Positions 1 through 9,065 of a stretch of 64,000 nt of DNA are shown here, one piece after another. Numbering within the stretch: position 1 is the stretch's first letter; the number at the start of each line of letters is the position of its first letter. Source of the stretch: Acidimicrobiaceae bacterium (GTDB lineage: Bacteria; Actinomycetota; Acidimicrobiia; Acidimicrobiales; Ilumatobacteraceae); assembly GCA_947446815.1 (NCBI GenBank), contig CANFGT010000009.1, positions 29,498 to 93,497 on the forward strand. The letters run 5' to 3'. Both the position numbers and the translations under genes were made by a program. The notes beneath the pieces were generated by a model. The model saw only the letters and a program-made list of their open reading frames with translations, was not told where the DNA came from and searched no databases.

Positions 1-1
1 C

Positions 2-453
<452 letters not shown>

Positions 454-454
<1 letters not shown>

Positions 455-873
455 TGGCTGAGTCCAACGGCACGATGCGCGTCGAGGTGGTGTCACCCGA
501 GCGAGTTCTTTTCTCCGGAGAAGGCACGCAGGTCATCACACGTACGCTCGAAGGGGGAGAGGTTGCTTTCCTTCCTGGACACGCGGCGTTTCTTGGTGCT
601 CTCACCGAAAATCACACGCGTATCTACTTGGCCGATGGCACCATCCAGAACCTTGCAGTTCACCTTGGTTTCGTTGAAGTGGGTGCGGATCACGTGACCA
701 TCCTTAGCGATGCTGCGGAGCTTGAGGAAGATATCGATGTTGCCGCTGTGCGTGCAGCAAAGGTTCGTCTCGAAGAGCATCTACGTACCGAGCATTCTGC
801 GGAGATCGAAGCTGAACTGCGTCGGACTCATGCACGAATCGCTGCTACTGGCGGAATTGAAACCGGCCACTAA
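454..873 (+). CDS. atpC: F1 ATP synthase subunit epsilon
   Basis: Epsilon subunit of F1, part of the central stalk and an inhibitor of ATP hydrolysis. The protein is 139 residues, typical length. The N-terminal beta-sandwich is recognisable (MRVEVVSPERVLFSGE near residues 8-23, LPGHAAFLGALTEN near 41-54), followed by a C-terminal helical region rich in Ala, Glu and Arg. The ATG at 454 shares one base with the atpD stop, so the two are translationally coupled. It is the last gene of the operon; a strong hairpin follows 25 bases downstream. Confidence 0.96.
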
Positions 874-898
874 GAACTACTCCTCATTGAGTACATAG

Positions 899-926
899 AA
901 AAGGCGCCCTGCAAAGGGCGCCTTTT
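899..926. terminator. bidirectional intrinsic terminator between atpC and glpX
   Basis: AAAAGGCGCCC and GGGCGCCTTTT form a perfect 11-base-pair stem around the six-base loop TGCAAA. The flanking A and T runs give a U-tract in both directions, so it can end transcription of atpC on the plus strand and of the convergent glpX on the minus strand. Confidence 0.93.
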
Positions 927-949
927 CTATTGATTTATTTAAGTCGGAA

Positions 950-1939
950 TCAGTTGTAATCGATTTCGCTGAACTGAGAAATCTTGGCGAGGCGATGTTG
1001 TGCATCGATGAGACGAACAGTTCCGCTGCGTGAACGCATCACCAAACTCTGAGTGTGGACAACGCCAGGCGAGTACCGAACACCGTCAAGAAGTTCTCCG
1101 TCTGTGACGCCAGTTGCGGCGAAGAAGCAGTTGTCTCCTTGTACGAGATCGTTGGTGCTGAGGATGCGATCAATGTCGAAGCCAGCATCAATAGCTTGCT
1201 TGCGCTCGTCGTCGTTACGTGGCCACAAGCGACCTTGAATCTCTCCGCCCATGCACTTGAGCGCAGCAGCAGCTACAACGCCTTCTGGTGTGCCTCCAAT
1301 GCCGAACATGATGTCTACGCCAGCCTTTGGCCAACATGTTGCGATCGCAGCGAAGATGTCTCCGTCAGAGATGAGCTTGATGCGCGCACCAGATGCGCGC
1401 ACTTCCTCGATGAGGTCATCGTGGCGAGGACGATCAAGAATCATCACAGTGAGATCGCGAACACTTTCGCCCTTGGCCTTTGCCACCCACTTGAGGTTCT
1501 GCGTGGCAGATGCGGTGATGTCAATGGAACCAACACAATCTGGACCGACCGCAATTTTTTCCATGTAGAAGCAGGGGCCTGGATCAAACATGCTTCCGCG
1601 TTCAGACACTGCGATAACTGCGATGGCGTTTCCGCGACCAGAGGCAGTGAGTGACGTTCCATCGATGGGGTCCACTGCAACGTCGGTGAGCGGCTCTGAG
1701 CCATCGCCAACAATCTCTCCGTTGAAGAGCATCGGAGCGTCGTCCTTCTCGCCTTCACCGATGACGACAAGGCCAGACATCGGCACGGTGGAGAGCACAG
1801 AACGCATGGCATCGACAGCAGCGCCATCGGCTCCGTTCTTGTCGCCTCGGCCTACCCAGCGCGAGCCAGCCATCGCGGCGGCTTCGGTGGTGCGGACGAG
1901 TTCGAGGGCAAGGTTGCGGTCGGGGCGCTGTGTCGGCAT
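950..1939 (-). CDS. glpX: class II fructose-1,6-bisphosphatase
   Basis: GlpX-type FBPase removes the 1-phosphate from fructose 1,6-bisphosphate in gluconeogenesis, in the cytoplasm. The 329-residue length is normal for the family. Metal and phosphate-binding motifs of the lithium-sensitive phosphatase fold are visible: [11 protein letters not shown] near residue 61 and [17 protein letters not shown] near residue 90; the C-terminal part has [10 protein letters not shown] and [10 protein letters not shown]. The start ATG has an adjacent GGAGG, which also follows a TAGGTT -10-like box by six bases, so the mRNA may be very short-leadered. It is divergent from the S9 peptidase gene with only 34 bases between the start codons. 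Confidence 0.96.
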   Translation of the reverse strand: MPTQRPDRNLALELVRTTEAAAMAGSRWVGRGDKNGADGAAVDAMRSVLSTVPMSGLVVIGEGEKDDAPMLFNGEIVGDGSEPLTDVAVDPIDGTSLTASGRGNAIAVIAVSERGSMFDPGPCFYMEKIAVGPDCVGSIDITASATQNLKWVAKAKGESVRDLTVMILDRPRHDDLIEEVRASGARIKLISDGDIFAAIATCWPKAGVDIMFGIGGTPEGVVAAAALKCMGGEIQGRLWPRNDDERKQAIDAGFDIDRILSTNDLVQGDNCFFAATGVTDGELLDGVRYSPGVVHTQSLVMRSRSGTVRLIDAQHRLAKISQFSEIDYN

Positions 1940-1973
1940 GCCTCCAACCTAGTGCCGTGGCTAGCCTGCCCCC

Positions 1974-3767
1974 GTGCCCCATCTCCCTCTTTCGCTCTGT
2001 CTTTCGGGCAGAGAAGTCACCGACATTCGTACCCGCCCTGGAGGGCAATGGGTCTCGGGCATTCTTTCGGAGCCCGGTGTTGAAGGCGCGATCAACCGGC
2101 TGTGCATGTGGTCCGTCGCCGATGGGTCGGTTGTGGTGGATTTGCTATTGGAACCCGCCCCGCTGAACGGTCGCGGGCTGTCTGGTGGCGTGCATGTGTG
2201 GGACCACGATGGCAATCGTGTGTTTGCAGTGACAAAGACCGACGGAGTCGTCGAGATATCTCTCGAAGATGATTCGCCCGTGCGCGTGAAACGTCTGCTA
2301 TTCGATGCATCACGCAACTGGTCTACTCCGGTGTTTGATTACATGAATCGATCCCTGTTTGTCATTGCTGACTGGCACGAATTATGGGGCTGCAAAGTGG
2401 GTGCGGGCGACCCATGGTTGGTCCATGCGTCTGAAGGTTTTGCAATGGATGCTGCGGCAGGTGCTGATGGCATGTGTGTGGAGTGGCATCGTCCGCACAT
2501 GGCGTGGACGGAGAGCACCATCTATCCAGAACCATCAACGCCAAATGTTGCAGTGCAACAACCTCGTTTCAGCCCTGACGGAACAAGTTTTGGTTACATC
2601 GAAGACGCGCGTGGAATCGCCAATGTTCGCGTTCTCGCAGACCGCATCGTTGACCACGACGTCGTGATTGAAGATGAGTGTGAACACGGTGGCCCAACAT
2701 GGGGTCCAGGGCAACGCACGTGGTGTTTCAATTCTGATGGCACCCGCGTCGCATACACACGTAATGAGAACGGTTTCGGTTCCTTGTGGGTATTTGATCG
2801 TGCGACAGGTGAGCGCACATTCGTGGGGCGTGGAATTCACGGATGTATTTCATGGAAACAGAACACTCTTGCTGCATTGCGCAGCGGTGCACGCACTCCA
2901 CAACAAGTCGTTGTGTACGACGTGAGCAATCTAGAAGACGTTCAACGCACTGTCTTGGTGAAGCCTGCTGACGAGTTGTGGTTCACGCCTGAGATTGATG
3001 CTGAATTAGTAGAGCCATCGGTGCACATAGTGGAGAATGGTGATGTCACCGTGCCGTATCGCTTGTATCGCTCCACGCATCCTCCGTTTGGTCTCATTGT
3101 GTGGGTACACGGTGGCCCCGTTGATCAATGGCAAGTGACATTCCGTCCGCGGTTCACATATTGGTTATCGCGTGGATGGTCCATCGCGGTAGTGGATCAT
3201 CGCGGAACGACGGGTCATGGCCGCGACTTTGCATCAGCGCTCGAAGGTCAATGGGGTAGTGCGGATTCCTCCGACACCTTTGCGGTCTTGCAGCACGTGC
3301 AGCGTGTGTTCGGATATCGCCCCGAGCGCACCGTGCTGATGGGTGGCAGTGCTGGTGGACTCACCGTTTTGAACACCATCGCAATGGACCCTGCTTGTGT
3401 TGCTGGCGCTGTACTGAACTTCCCGGTCGTCGACCTCGGGGAAATCATGCGTGGTGACGATCCGTTTGAGTCGCACTACATGCCCAGACTCATTGGTGCA
3501 TCGTCGTCCGACGATCCGTTACTGCATGAGCGGTCGCCACTGAAGTGGGCGCACCGTATTGCCCAAGTCCCCGTCCTTATTTTTCACGGCGACCAAGATC
3601 ATTCGGTTCCGTTGGTGCATTCTCATCGTTTGCGAAACGTAGTGCGAGCCGCTGGAGGCACGGTGCGCATCGAAGTAATGCCTGGCGAAGGGCATGGATT
3701 TCGGGACCCATTGAATGTGATCCGTGAGTATTCGTTCACAGAAGAGTTCTTGAACACACTTCTGTGA
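1974..3767 (+). CDS. S9-family (prolyl oligopeptidase-like) serine peptidase
   Basis: Cytoplasmic peptidase of the dipeptidyl aminopeptidase/acylaminoacyl-peptidase group; no signal peptide is visible. The first ~370 residues form the repetitive beta-propeller part (for example RFSPDGTSFGYIED and FNSDGTRVAYTRNENG), and the C-terminal third is an alpha/beta-hydrolase domain. The catalytic triad can be placed as Ser459 in GGSAGG, Asp542 in HGDQDHSVP and His574 in PGEGHGF; the oxyanion segment is VWVHGGP. The GTG start follows a TAGCCT box (1962-1967) by six bases, with no Shine-Dalgarno sequence, which suggests a leaderless mRNA. The substrate cannot be told from sequence. Confidence 0.9.
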   Translation: MPHLPLSLCLSGREVTDIRTRPGGQWVSGILSEPGVEGAINRLCMWSVADGSVVVDLLLEPAPLNGRGLSGGVHVWDHDGNRVFAVTKTDGVVEISLEDDSPVRVKRLLFDASRNWSTPVFDYMNRSLFVIADWHELWGCKVGAGDPWLVHASEGFAMDAAAGADGMCVEWHRPHMAWTESTIYPEPSTPNVAVQQPRFSPDGTSFGYIEDARGIANVRVLADRIVDHDVVIEDECEHGGPTWGPGQRTWCFNSDGTRVAYTRNENGFGSLWVFDRATGERTFVGRGIHGCISWKQNTLAALRSGARTPQQVVVYDVSNLEDVQRTVLVKPADELWFTPEIDAELVEPSVHIVENGDVTVPYRLYRSTHPPFGLIVWVHGGPVDQWQVTFRPRFTYWLSRGWSIAVVDHRGTTGHGRDFASALEGQWGSADSSDTFAVLQHVQRVFGYRPERTVLMGGSAGGLTVLNTIAMDPACVAGAVLNFPVVDLGEIMRGDDPFESHYMPRLIGASSSDDPLLHERSPLKWAHRIAQVPVLIFHGDQDHSVPLVHSHRLRNVVRAAGGTVRIEVMPGEGHGFRDPLNVIREYSFTEEFLNTLL

Positions 3768-3823
3768 CGTTGTGCCGTATGTCGTAGCCATTCGGTGGGT
3801 TTTGGCTAGATAGCGTCAGAGAT

Positions 3824-4522
3824 ATGTTGCTGGCCGAGTTGGAGATCTTTCACTCTCGGCCCATTGCCCCCACACGGCGTCTCTCCCTAGGGCATGTGTA
3901 TTTGCCCGTTGACCCATCGCCGGGTTTTGGCGGCATCTTGCTAGGTGCAATTCTTTCGTCGCATATCCGTGACATTGATGAGGATTTCCATGTCGATATT
4001 CAACGACTACTCACAGAGGTCGAACGAGGCACTCGAGTGGTGCAGCCACGATTGCGTCATCGCTTTCAAGTCGATCGTCATGGTTTGACGTATAGCCATC
4101 ATCGTCTTCTTGGTGCGAAAGACAGCATCGAATTTGAATTGAACAGCAGTGGTTCACCATTGCAACAAGTGCTTGGGTGCATTTATGTGTTGGAACGTCT
4201 GGACGACACCACGCGCACTCTTCTTGTTCCTGTCATGCGCAAAGCGTTCACTTGGCGTGGCCCCATTGGTCCTTCGTTCATTACCTATCTTGCAGGTACA
4301 CGCTCTACTGCGGTCTCCGCCCTTGCTGATCCGAGAGCCTGGGCCCTCGACATCCTCCAGTTTCCCGGTGGCACAGTGAAGCCGTCGAAGCGTGAAGTGA
4401 TGAGTCGCTTTCGGGCATGTATGCGCGATGCACACCCTGACCATGGCGGCGATGAAAAATTGGCGAGCAAATTAATGATGGACATCACTGAAGCGCGTCG
4501 CATTCTGTTGGACGCACTGTGA
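3824..4522 (+). CDS. hypothetical protein with a C-terminal J-domain-like segment
   Basis: I do not recognise the first ~180 residues. The last ~48 residues look like the helix II–HPD–helix III part of a DnaJ domain: HPD at residues 204-206 followed by HGGDEKLASK and a helix ending in EARRILLDAL. J-domains stimulate Hsp70 (DnaK), so a co-chaperone-like role is possible but unproven; the helix I part is poorly defined. The gene starts seven bases after TAGCGT (3811-3816) with no ribosome site, so it is probably leaderless. Its stop overlaps the next start (GTGA), so the two are co-translated. Confidence 0.75.
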   Translation: MLLAELEIFHSRPIAPTRRLSLGHVYLPVDPSPGFGGILLGAILSSHIRDIDEDFHVDIQRLLTEVERGTRVVQPRLRHRFQVDRHGLTYSHHRLLGAKDSIEFELNSSGSPLQQVLGCIYVLERLDDTTRTLLVPVMRKAFTWRGPIGPSFITYLAGTRSTAVSALADPRAWALDILQFPGGTVKPSKREVMSRFRACMRDAHPDHGGDEKLASKLMMDITEARRILLDAL

Positions 4523-5091
4523 CTCTTGCGAAAGGTGTTGTGCTGTTCCCGGGCGCAGGTTCCTCGTCGACGCACTCATCGCTCATGGCTATGGAAAATG
4601 CGCTGAATCCGCTCCCGGTATTGCGTGTTGATTTTCCTTATCGCAAAGCGGGGAAGTCATTTCCTGACAAAGCTCCCGTGCTTGTGCAGTGCGTGAAAGA
4701 TGAGGTGCGTGCTTTTGCAACGATCCTGGGTGTGAAGACATCAGAGCTCGTGATTGGCGGACGATCGATGGGTGGGCGTATGTGTTCCATGGCAATTGCA
4801 GATGAGAACGATCCGTTAGATGTCGCTGGTCTTGTATTGATCTCGTACCCATTGCATCCACCAAAGAAGCCAGACACGTTACGTATTGAGCATTTGCCAA
4901 AACTGAAAGTGCAGACACTGTGCGTTAGTGGCACGCGTGACGACTTTGGTACCCCAGAGGAACTAACAGACGCATTTCGTGTTGTGCCCGCAGACGTGCA
5001 GTGGCAGTGGATAGAAAACGCACGTCATGAGTTGGCGCGTAAAGATGAAGTAGTGGCCGATCTCGCCGCTCAGTGGATTACAAATTTGTAA
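4519..5091 (+). CDS. small alpha/beta-hydrolase (KANL3/TEX30-type dienelactone hydrolase-like)
   Basis: A 190-residue alpha/beta hydrolase of the short bacterial type. It begins with the hydrophobic strand and oxyanion loop VVLFPGAGSSS, has the nucleophile elbow GGRSMGGRM (Ser83), a candidate acid in VSGTRDDFGTPEE and the catalytic His in ENARHELAR. GTG is the start, four-base overlap with the J-domain gene. Its 3' end runs 14 bases into the convergent MFS gene. The substrate is unknown. Confidence 0.85.
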   Translation: MTLAKGVVLFPGAGSSSTHSSLMAMENALNPLPVLRVDFPYRKAGKSFPDKAPVLVQCVKDEVRAFATILGVKTSELVIGGRSMGGRMCSMAIADENDPLDVAGLVLISYPLHPPKKPDTLRIEHLPKLKVQTLCVSGTRDDFGTPEELTDAFRVVPADVQWQWIENARHELARKDEVVADLAAQWITNL

Positions 5092-6325
5092 CCACGCCGT
5101 CAGGCACGATGTCTTCGAGCTCCTTGTGTGCAGTTTCTGGATATCGGAGCCACACAATGAGAGAGGCAATGACTGGTCCAATGGTGAGCCACAACATCAC
5201 GGCGCCGTAAGAGATGCCCGTATCTAATACGAAGCCACCACCAATGAGGCCGATACTTCCGCCAATTAATGCAGCTGTCATGATGATGCCGCCAGCCATG
5301 CTGCGTACGTGAGTGGGGAAGAGCTCGCCTCGATACACGGCCATTGCTGGGTATGAAACGCCAAATGCAAGTCCACCTGCAATGGCAATGACCCACATTG
5401 CTATCCCCGACGTAGCGAATGAGAGTGCAAGAAGAATTGCACCGATGGGAACCATTGTTGCGCCGAGTATGCGTCGTCCACGTTCATCCGCAATACGACC
5501 GCCAACAAGAAGCCCCAGACCTGCTGGTGTTGAGGTTGCAATTGTGAAGAGTGCAACGAGTGCTGCTGAATATCCGCGCACTTCCTTGAGGTATCGATTT
5601 TGAAAGATAGATGCTGTAGCGATGTACAAGTTGGTGAGAAATACCACTGTGCAGATGCGTCCCAGATTTCGCCGAAGTGATGCAACAGAACTGATGCGTT
5701 GAGAAGCAGAGACCAGATGGTGTTTTTCAAATCGTTGAGATTCGGGCAACCACTTGGTGAGTGCGATGGCGACACCCAGCCAGAGAAGCGCAATGAGATA
5801 CACCAATCGCCACGACCGCGCACCGATGTCGGCTAGTGGCAGTGCGGTTACTGCAACACCTGCACCGATGCCACTGAACATCGCAAGAACGCCAGTAGCA
5901 AATGCGCGTGAATTCTTTGGCATCTCTTCGATGGCGATGACTGCAATCAGGATGTCGAGTGTGAGCCCGAGCGGTCGACCGATGGTTTGTGTGAGAACGA
6001 GAAGAGAGAAAGATGGAGCAATGGCGCCGAGAGCGCAGATGATGGGGGCTGCCCATGACATTGCAATCACCATGGGGCGCCGACCGCGGCGATCAGCCAG
6101 CACTACCAGTGGCAGGCAGATGAGAATGCCCCACCGAACGACTGCCGCTCCGATGCCTTGACCTGACGTGGCGACCCCAAATTCGTCGGCGGCATATGCC
6201 ACGGTCTGGGTGAACAGGGTGTTGACGAAGGCTGCGGACATCGAAGCAAGAGCCATCAAGATGACAATGCGGCGCTGGCGTTGTGTCAGCGCATCTGAGG
6301 GCAAAGCCCACGAGGGCAGGCGCAT
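5078..6325 (-). CDS. major facilitator superfamily transporter
   Basis: A 12-helix MFS permease of about 415 residues in the cytoplasmic membrane. The signature loop between helices 2 and 3 is present as VLADRRGRRPMV, and the repeat in the second half as GGRIADERGRRIL. The central loop carries a predicted cytoplasmic segment (LPESQRFEKHH). Two ATGs are possible: 6346 and 6325. I chose 6325 because a GGGAGG ribosome site lies nine bases in front of it, while 6346 has none. The substrate cannot be assigned; the sugar/metabolite:H+ symporter type is most likely from the helix 2-3 signature. Divergent from murA. Confidence 0.88.
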   Translation of the reverse strand: MRLPSWALPSDALTQRQRRIVILMALASMSAAFVNTLFTQTVAYAADEFGVATSGQGIGAAVVRWGILICLPLVVLADRRGRRPMVIAMSWAAPIICALGAIAPSFSLLVLTQTIGRPLGLTLDILIAVIAIEEMPKNSRAFATGVLAMFSGIGAGVAVTALPLADIGARSWRLVYLIALLWLGVAIALTKWLPESQRFEKHHLVSASQRISSVASLRRNLGRICTVVFLTNLYIATASIFQNRYLKEVRGYSAALVALFTIATSTPAGLGLLVGGRIADERGRRILGATMVPIGAILLALSFATSGIAMWVIAIAGGLAFGVSYPAMAVYRGELFPTHVRSMAGGIIMTAALIGGSIGLIGGGFVLDTGISYGAVMLWLTIGPVIASLIVWLRYPETAHKELEDIVPDGVVTNL

Positions 6326-6373
6326 TGGGGGTGTCCTCCCTTTCATGGGTACGGCGGGAGCATACTGATACCC

Positions 6374-7684
6374 ATGTCTGAAGGGTCACAATCCGCTGGC
6401 GACACCATTGTCGCATCACAGAGCGGACCTTTGTCGGGCGAGGTCATTGTTCCGGGGGCGAAAAATTCGGTCTTGAAACTGATGGCCGCCACCTTGTTGG
6501 CTGATGGCACATACCTTCTGACGAACGCGCCAGTGATTGTGGATGTTGACATCATGGCGGACCTTCTCACGGCCGTCGGCCTGTCCATCACATTCCTTCC
6601 TGCAATGGCAGGAGAAGTAGGGCAACGCATCAAGATCGTCAACAGTGGTGCCATCACCCCTGTTGCGCCTTTTGAACTTGCTGATCGCATTCGTGCTTCT
6701 GTCAATTTGGTCGGACCACTCTTGGGTCGTTGTGGCGAGATTGATATCGCTCTTCCCGGTGGTGATGACTTTGGTGGTCGTCCGATCGATATGCACTTGC
6801 GCGGGCTTGAGGCGATGGGTGCAACGTTCGATGTGACGACCGATGGAATTATCGGACGTGCAGCTCGTTTGCAAGGTGCCGACATCAATTTCGATTTTCC
6901 TAGTGTGGGTGCGACCGAAAACATCGTGATGGCTGCTGTCGTCGCCGATGGCGTCACAACTATTCATAATGCTGCGCGTGAACCTGAAATTGTTGACCTC
7001 TGCTCCATGCTGCGCAAGATGGGTTGTCGTATTGAAGGTATTGGCACTGCAACACTCACAATTTCTGGTGTTGAACATGCAACATTGCAAGCAGTCACGC
7101 ATGAAGTAGTGACAGACCGAGTGCAAGCCGCTACGTATATTGCCGCAGTTGCAATGTGTGGCGGCACTGTGCACGTGGGGCGTGCCGTTGCGGAACACAT
7201 GGGCATGATGTTGTCGCGATTCACTGACATGGGCATCGCATTCGACATCACCTCGGATGGGATCACTGCTACAGCGATAGATCGCCTCACTGCAATCAAT
7301 GTCGCAACGCTTCCGTATCCCGGTGTTGCAACCGATTACAAGCCACTCATCGTTGCGATGCTTTCCGTTGCAAACGGTGTGGGCATCGTGACGGAGAATT
7401 TGTATCCAGGCCGCTTTCGGTACGTAGAAGAACTGCGCAAGTTGGGCGCCGATATCACGATTGATGGACATCATGCATCGGTCCGTGGAGTGGATCACCT
7501 CACAGGCGCAACGGTGGTGGCACCCGATATTCGCGCAGGGGCTGCACTCGTGGTGGCGGGCTTGGCGGCAACGGGAATCACTGAAATCGGCGATGTGTTC
7601 CATATCGACCGCGGATACGACGACATCGTGGGTCGTCTGGCCTCGATCGGCGCCTCAATTACTCGGATTCGTCCGGAGCCGTAG
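6374..7684 (+). CDS. murA: UDP-N-acetylglucosamine 1-carboxyvinyltransferase (MurA) with Cys-to-Asp active site
   Basis: MurA transfers enolpyruvate from PEP to UDP-GlcNAc, the first committed step of peptidoglycan synthesis. The 436-residue protein starts the catalytic fold with PLSGEVIVPGAKNSVLKLMAAT (the Lys22/Asn23 equivalent is AKN). The active-site loop reads LPGGDDFGGRPIDMHL: Asp131 stands where most bacteria have the nucleophilic Cys (Cys115 in E. coli, PGGC). Later motifs include ATDYKPL and NLYPGRFRYVEELRKLGA. In mycobacteria and chlamydiae the same Cys-to-Asp change gives intrinsic fosfomycin resistance, so the same is expected here. Confidence 0.96.
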   Translation: MSEGSQSAGDTIVASQSGPLSGEVIVPGAKNSVLKLMAATLLADGTYLLTNAPVIVDVDIMADLLTAVGLSITFLPAMAGEVGQRIKIVNSGAITPVAPFELADRIRASVNLVGPLLGRCGEIDIALPGGDDFGGRPIDMHLRGLEAMGATFDVTTDGIIGRAARLQGADINFDFPSVGATENIVMAAVVADGVTTIHNAAREPEIVDLCSMLRKMGCRIEGIGTATLTISGVEHATLQAVTHEVVTDRVQAATYIAAVAMCGGTVHVGRAVAEHMGMMLSRFTDMGIAFDITSDGITATAIDRLTAINVATLPYPGVATDYKPLIVAMLSVANGVGIVTENLYPGRFRYVEELRKLGADITIDGHHASVRGVDHLTGATVVAPDIRAGAALVVAGLAATGITEIGDVFHIDRGYDDIVGRLASIGASITRIRPEP

Positions 7685-7802
7685 TCTCGGGCGGCGGGAG
7701 TCGCTTCGCTCTGTTGGTGGCCAGACGCAACAACCCAAAGATGACGGCAATCGGCACCGCTGCATACAGGACCTCATCCCATCCGCCTTGGTGCGCCAAC
7801 AT
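7659..7802 (-). CDS. 47-residue single-span membrane protein
   Basis: A small protein starting MLAHQGGWDEVLYAAVPIA, with one hydrophobic helix (about residues 10-24), a basic stretch LLRLATNRAKRL and an acidic tail ending PDESE. The layout (short outside segment, one helix, positive inside) is that of a real membrane microprotein rather than a shadow frame. The start at 7802 is preferred over the upstream ATG at 7865 because the extra residues look random and would overlap the nfu promoter. Its 3' end overlaps murA by 26 bases tail to tail. Function unknown. Confidence 0.65.
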   Translation of the reverse strand: MLAHQGGWDEVLYAAVPIAVIFGLLRLATNRAKRLPPPETTAPDESE

Positions 7803-7866
7803 GTTCCCGAGGTTAGGCGAGCAGGGGCTTCGGGTGGGTATCGTCTTACGGGTATTGGAGGACAAT

Positions 7867-8100
7867 ATGACAATGCGTCAGCAAGTCGAAGAGACAATTG
7901 AAGTCATCAGGCCAGCGCTGCAGGCCGACGGTGGCGACATCATTCTTCGCGAGGTCGATGAATCAACCGGCATTGTGACAGTGACTCTTACTGGTGCGTG
8001 CACGACCTGTCCTGCCTCAGATCAGACACTAAAAGCTGGCATTGAGCGCATTATGCGTGATCGCATCGACGGCGTGACCGAGGTTCTTCAGGTCGCCTAA
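7867..8100 (+). CDS. NifU C-terminal domain (Nfu-type) Fe-S cluster carrier
   Basis: A 77-residue stand-alone Nfu domain that carries and delivers Fe-S clusters to apoproteins. The core motif VRPALQADGGD-like stretch appears as IRPALQADGGDIIL and the cluster-binding Cys pair as GACTTCPASDQTLKAGIE. The start is fixed by GGAGG (7857-7861) five bases before ATG 7867; an upstream in-frame ATG at 7714 would add a non-conserved 51-residue extension and is rejected. meaB begins directly at the next base after the stop. Confidence 0.93.
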   Translation: MTMRQQVEETIEVIRPALQADGGDIILREVDESTGIVTVTLTGACTTCPASDQTLKAGIERIMRDRIDGVTEVLQVA

Positions 8101-9063
8101 ATGAGCCGCCGTAATCTCAGCCCTGCAGAACTGTTTGACGCCGCGTGCGCGGGTGACCGCGCAGCGCTTGCTCGCGTTTTGTCGTTGCTGGAGCGTGGTG
8201 ATGTTGTAGCGCGCGAAGTAGGCCGCATGGCATACACGCGCGGCGGTCATGGTTACACCGTCGGTATCACTGGTGCACCTGGAGCGGGCAAGAGCACCCT
8301 TACAAGCGCTGTCATCAAGCATCTTCGCTCAATGCAGCTAGAGATTGCAGTTCTCGCGATTGACCCATCGTCACCATTTACTGGTGGCGCCATCTTGGGT
8401 GACCGCGTACGAATGCAAGACCATGCAACAGACCCCGGTGTGTTCATCCGCTCAATGGCAACACGTGGCCACTTGGGTGGCTTGTCGTTGTCCACACCCG
8501 AAGCCATTCGCATGTTGGACGCCGTGGGTCGCGAGTGGATTCTCGTGGAGACTGTTGGCGTTGGTCAGGTGGAAGTAGAAATCGCTGGCAAGGCCGATAC
8601 CACTGTCGTTGTGTTGAATCCTGGTTGGGGCGACTCGGTACAGGCCAACAAAGCGGGGCTCATGGAAATCGCCGACATCTTCGTCATTAACAAAGCAGAT
8701 CGTAAGGGCGTGGAAGAAACTCGCCGCGATATTGAGCAGATGTTGGAACTCAGCGACCTTGCGCATGACGCATGGCGTCCACCAATTATTGCCACTATTG
8801 GCAACACTGGTGAGGGTGTCGTCACCTTGTGGGATGCAGTATTGGAACATCGCGCATCTATCGAAGCAACTGGTGAGCTGCAGAAGCGTCGTGACTTCCG
8901 TTTGCGTGAAGAATTACGCGAAATTGTTGCGCGCCGTCTCGAACTTCGTGCACGCGAAATTTGCACGGGTGAGCAGTGGGAAACATTGCAAGACGGAGTT
9001 CTTGCTCGATCTATCGACCCATGGTCAGCGGCCGATCAAATGTTGAAAGGTGTAGGGGCATAG
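8101..9063 (+). CDS. meaB: MeaB/ArgK-type P-loop GTPase, B12-enzyme chaperone
   Basis: MeaB guards methylmalonyl-CoA mutase (or a related acyl-CoA mutase) against inactivation and gates loading of adenosylcobalamin. The 320-residue protein has Walker A GAPGAGKST at residues 58-66, the family motif AIDPSSPFTGGAILGDR, a switch region ETVGVGQVEVEIAGKAD and the guanine-specificity motif NKAD. It abuts nfu without a gap and is followed three bases later by an enoyl-CoA hydratase. The mutase itself is not in this window, so the client enzyme is inferred. Confidence 0.94.
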   Translation: MSRRNLSPAELFDAACAGDRAALARVLSLLERGDVVAREVGRMAYTRGGHGYTVGITGAPGAGKSTLTSAVIKHLRSMQLEIAVLAIDPSSPFTGGAILGDRVRMQDHATDPGVFIRSMATRGHLGGLSLSTPEAIRMLDAVGREWILVETVGVGQVEVEIAGKADTTVVVLNPGWGDSVQANKAGLMEIADIFVINKADRKGVEETRRDIEQMLELSDLAHDAWRPPIIATIGNTGEGVVTLWDAVLEHRASIEATGELQKRRDFRLREELREIVARRLELRAREICTGEQWETLQDGVLARSIDPWSAADQMLKGVGA

Positions 9064-9065
9064 AA

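Noticed and set aside
6416..7603. Long minus-strand open frame (395 codons) opposite murA
   Set aside because: Rich in His, Cys and Ser with no domain; it is the antisense of a clearly real murA. Similar long antisense frames opposite cimA (60361-61530), glpX (1055-1654) and the helicase (36884-37621) were rejected for the same reason.
7714..7866. N-terminal extension of the Nfu protein
   Set aside because: The residues look random and overlap the small membrane protein; GGAGG fits ATG 7867.
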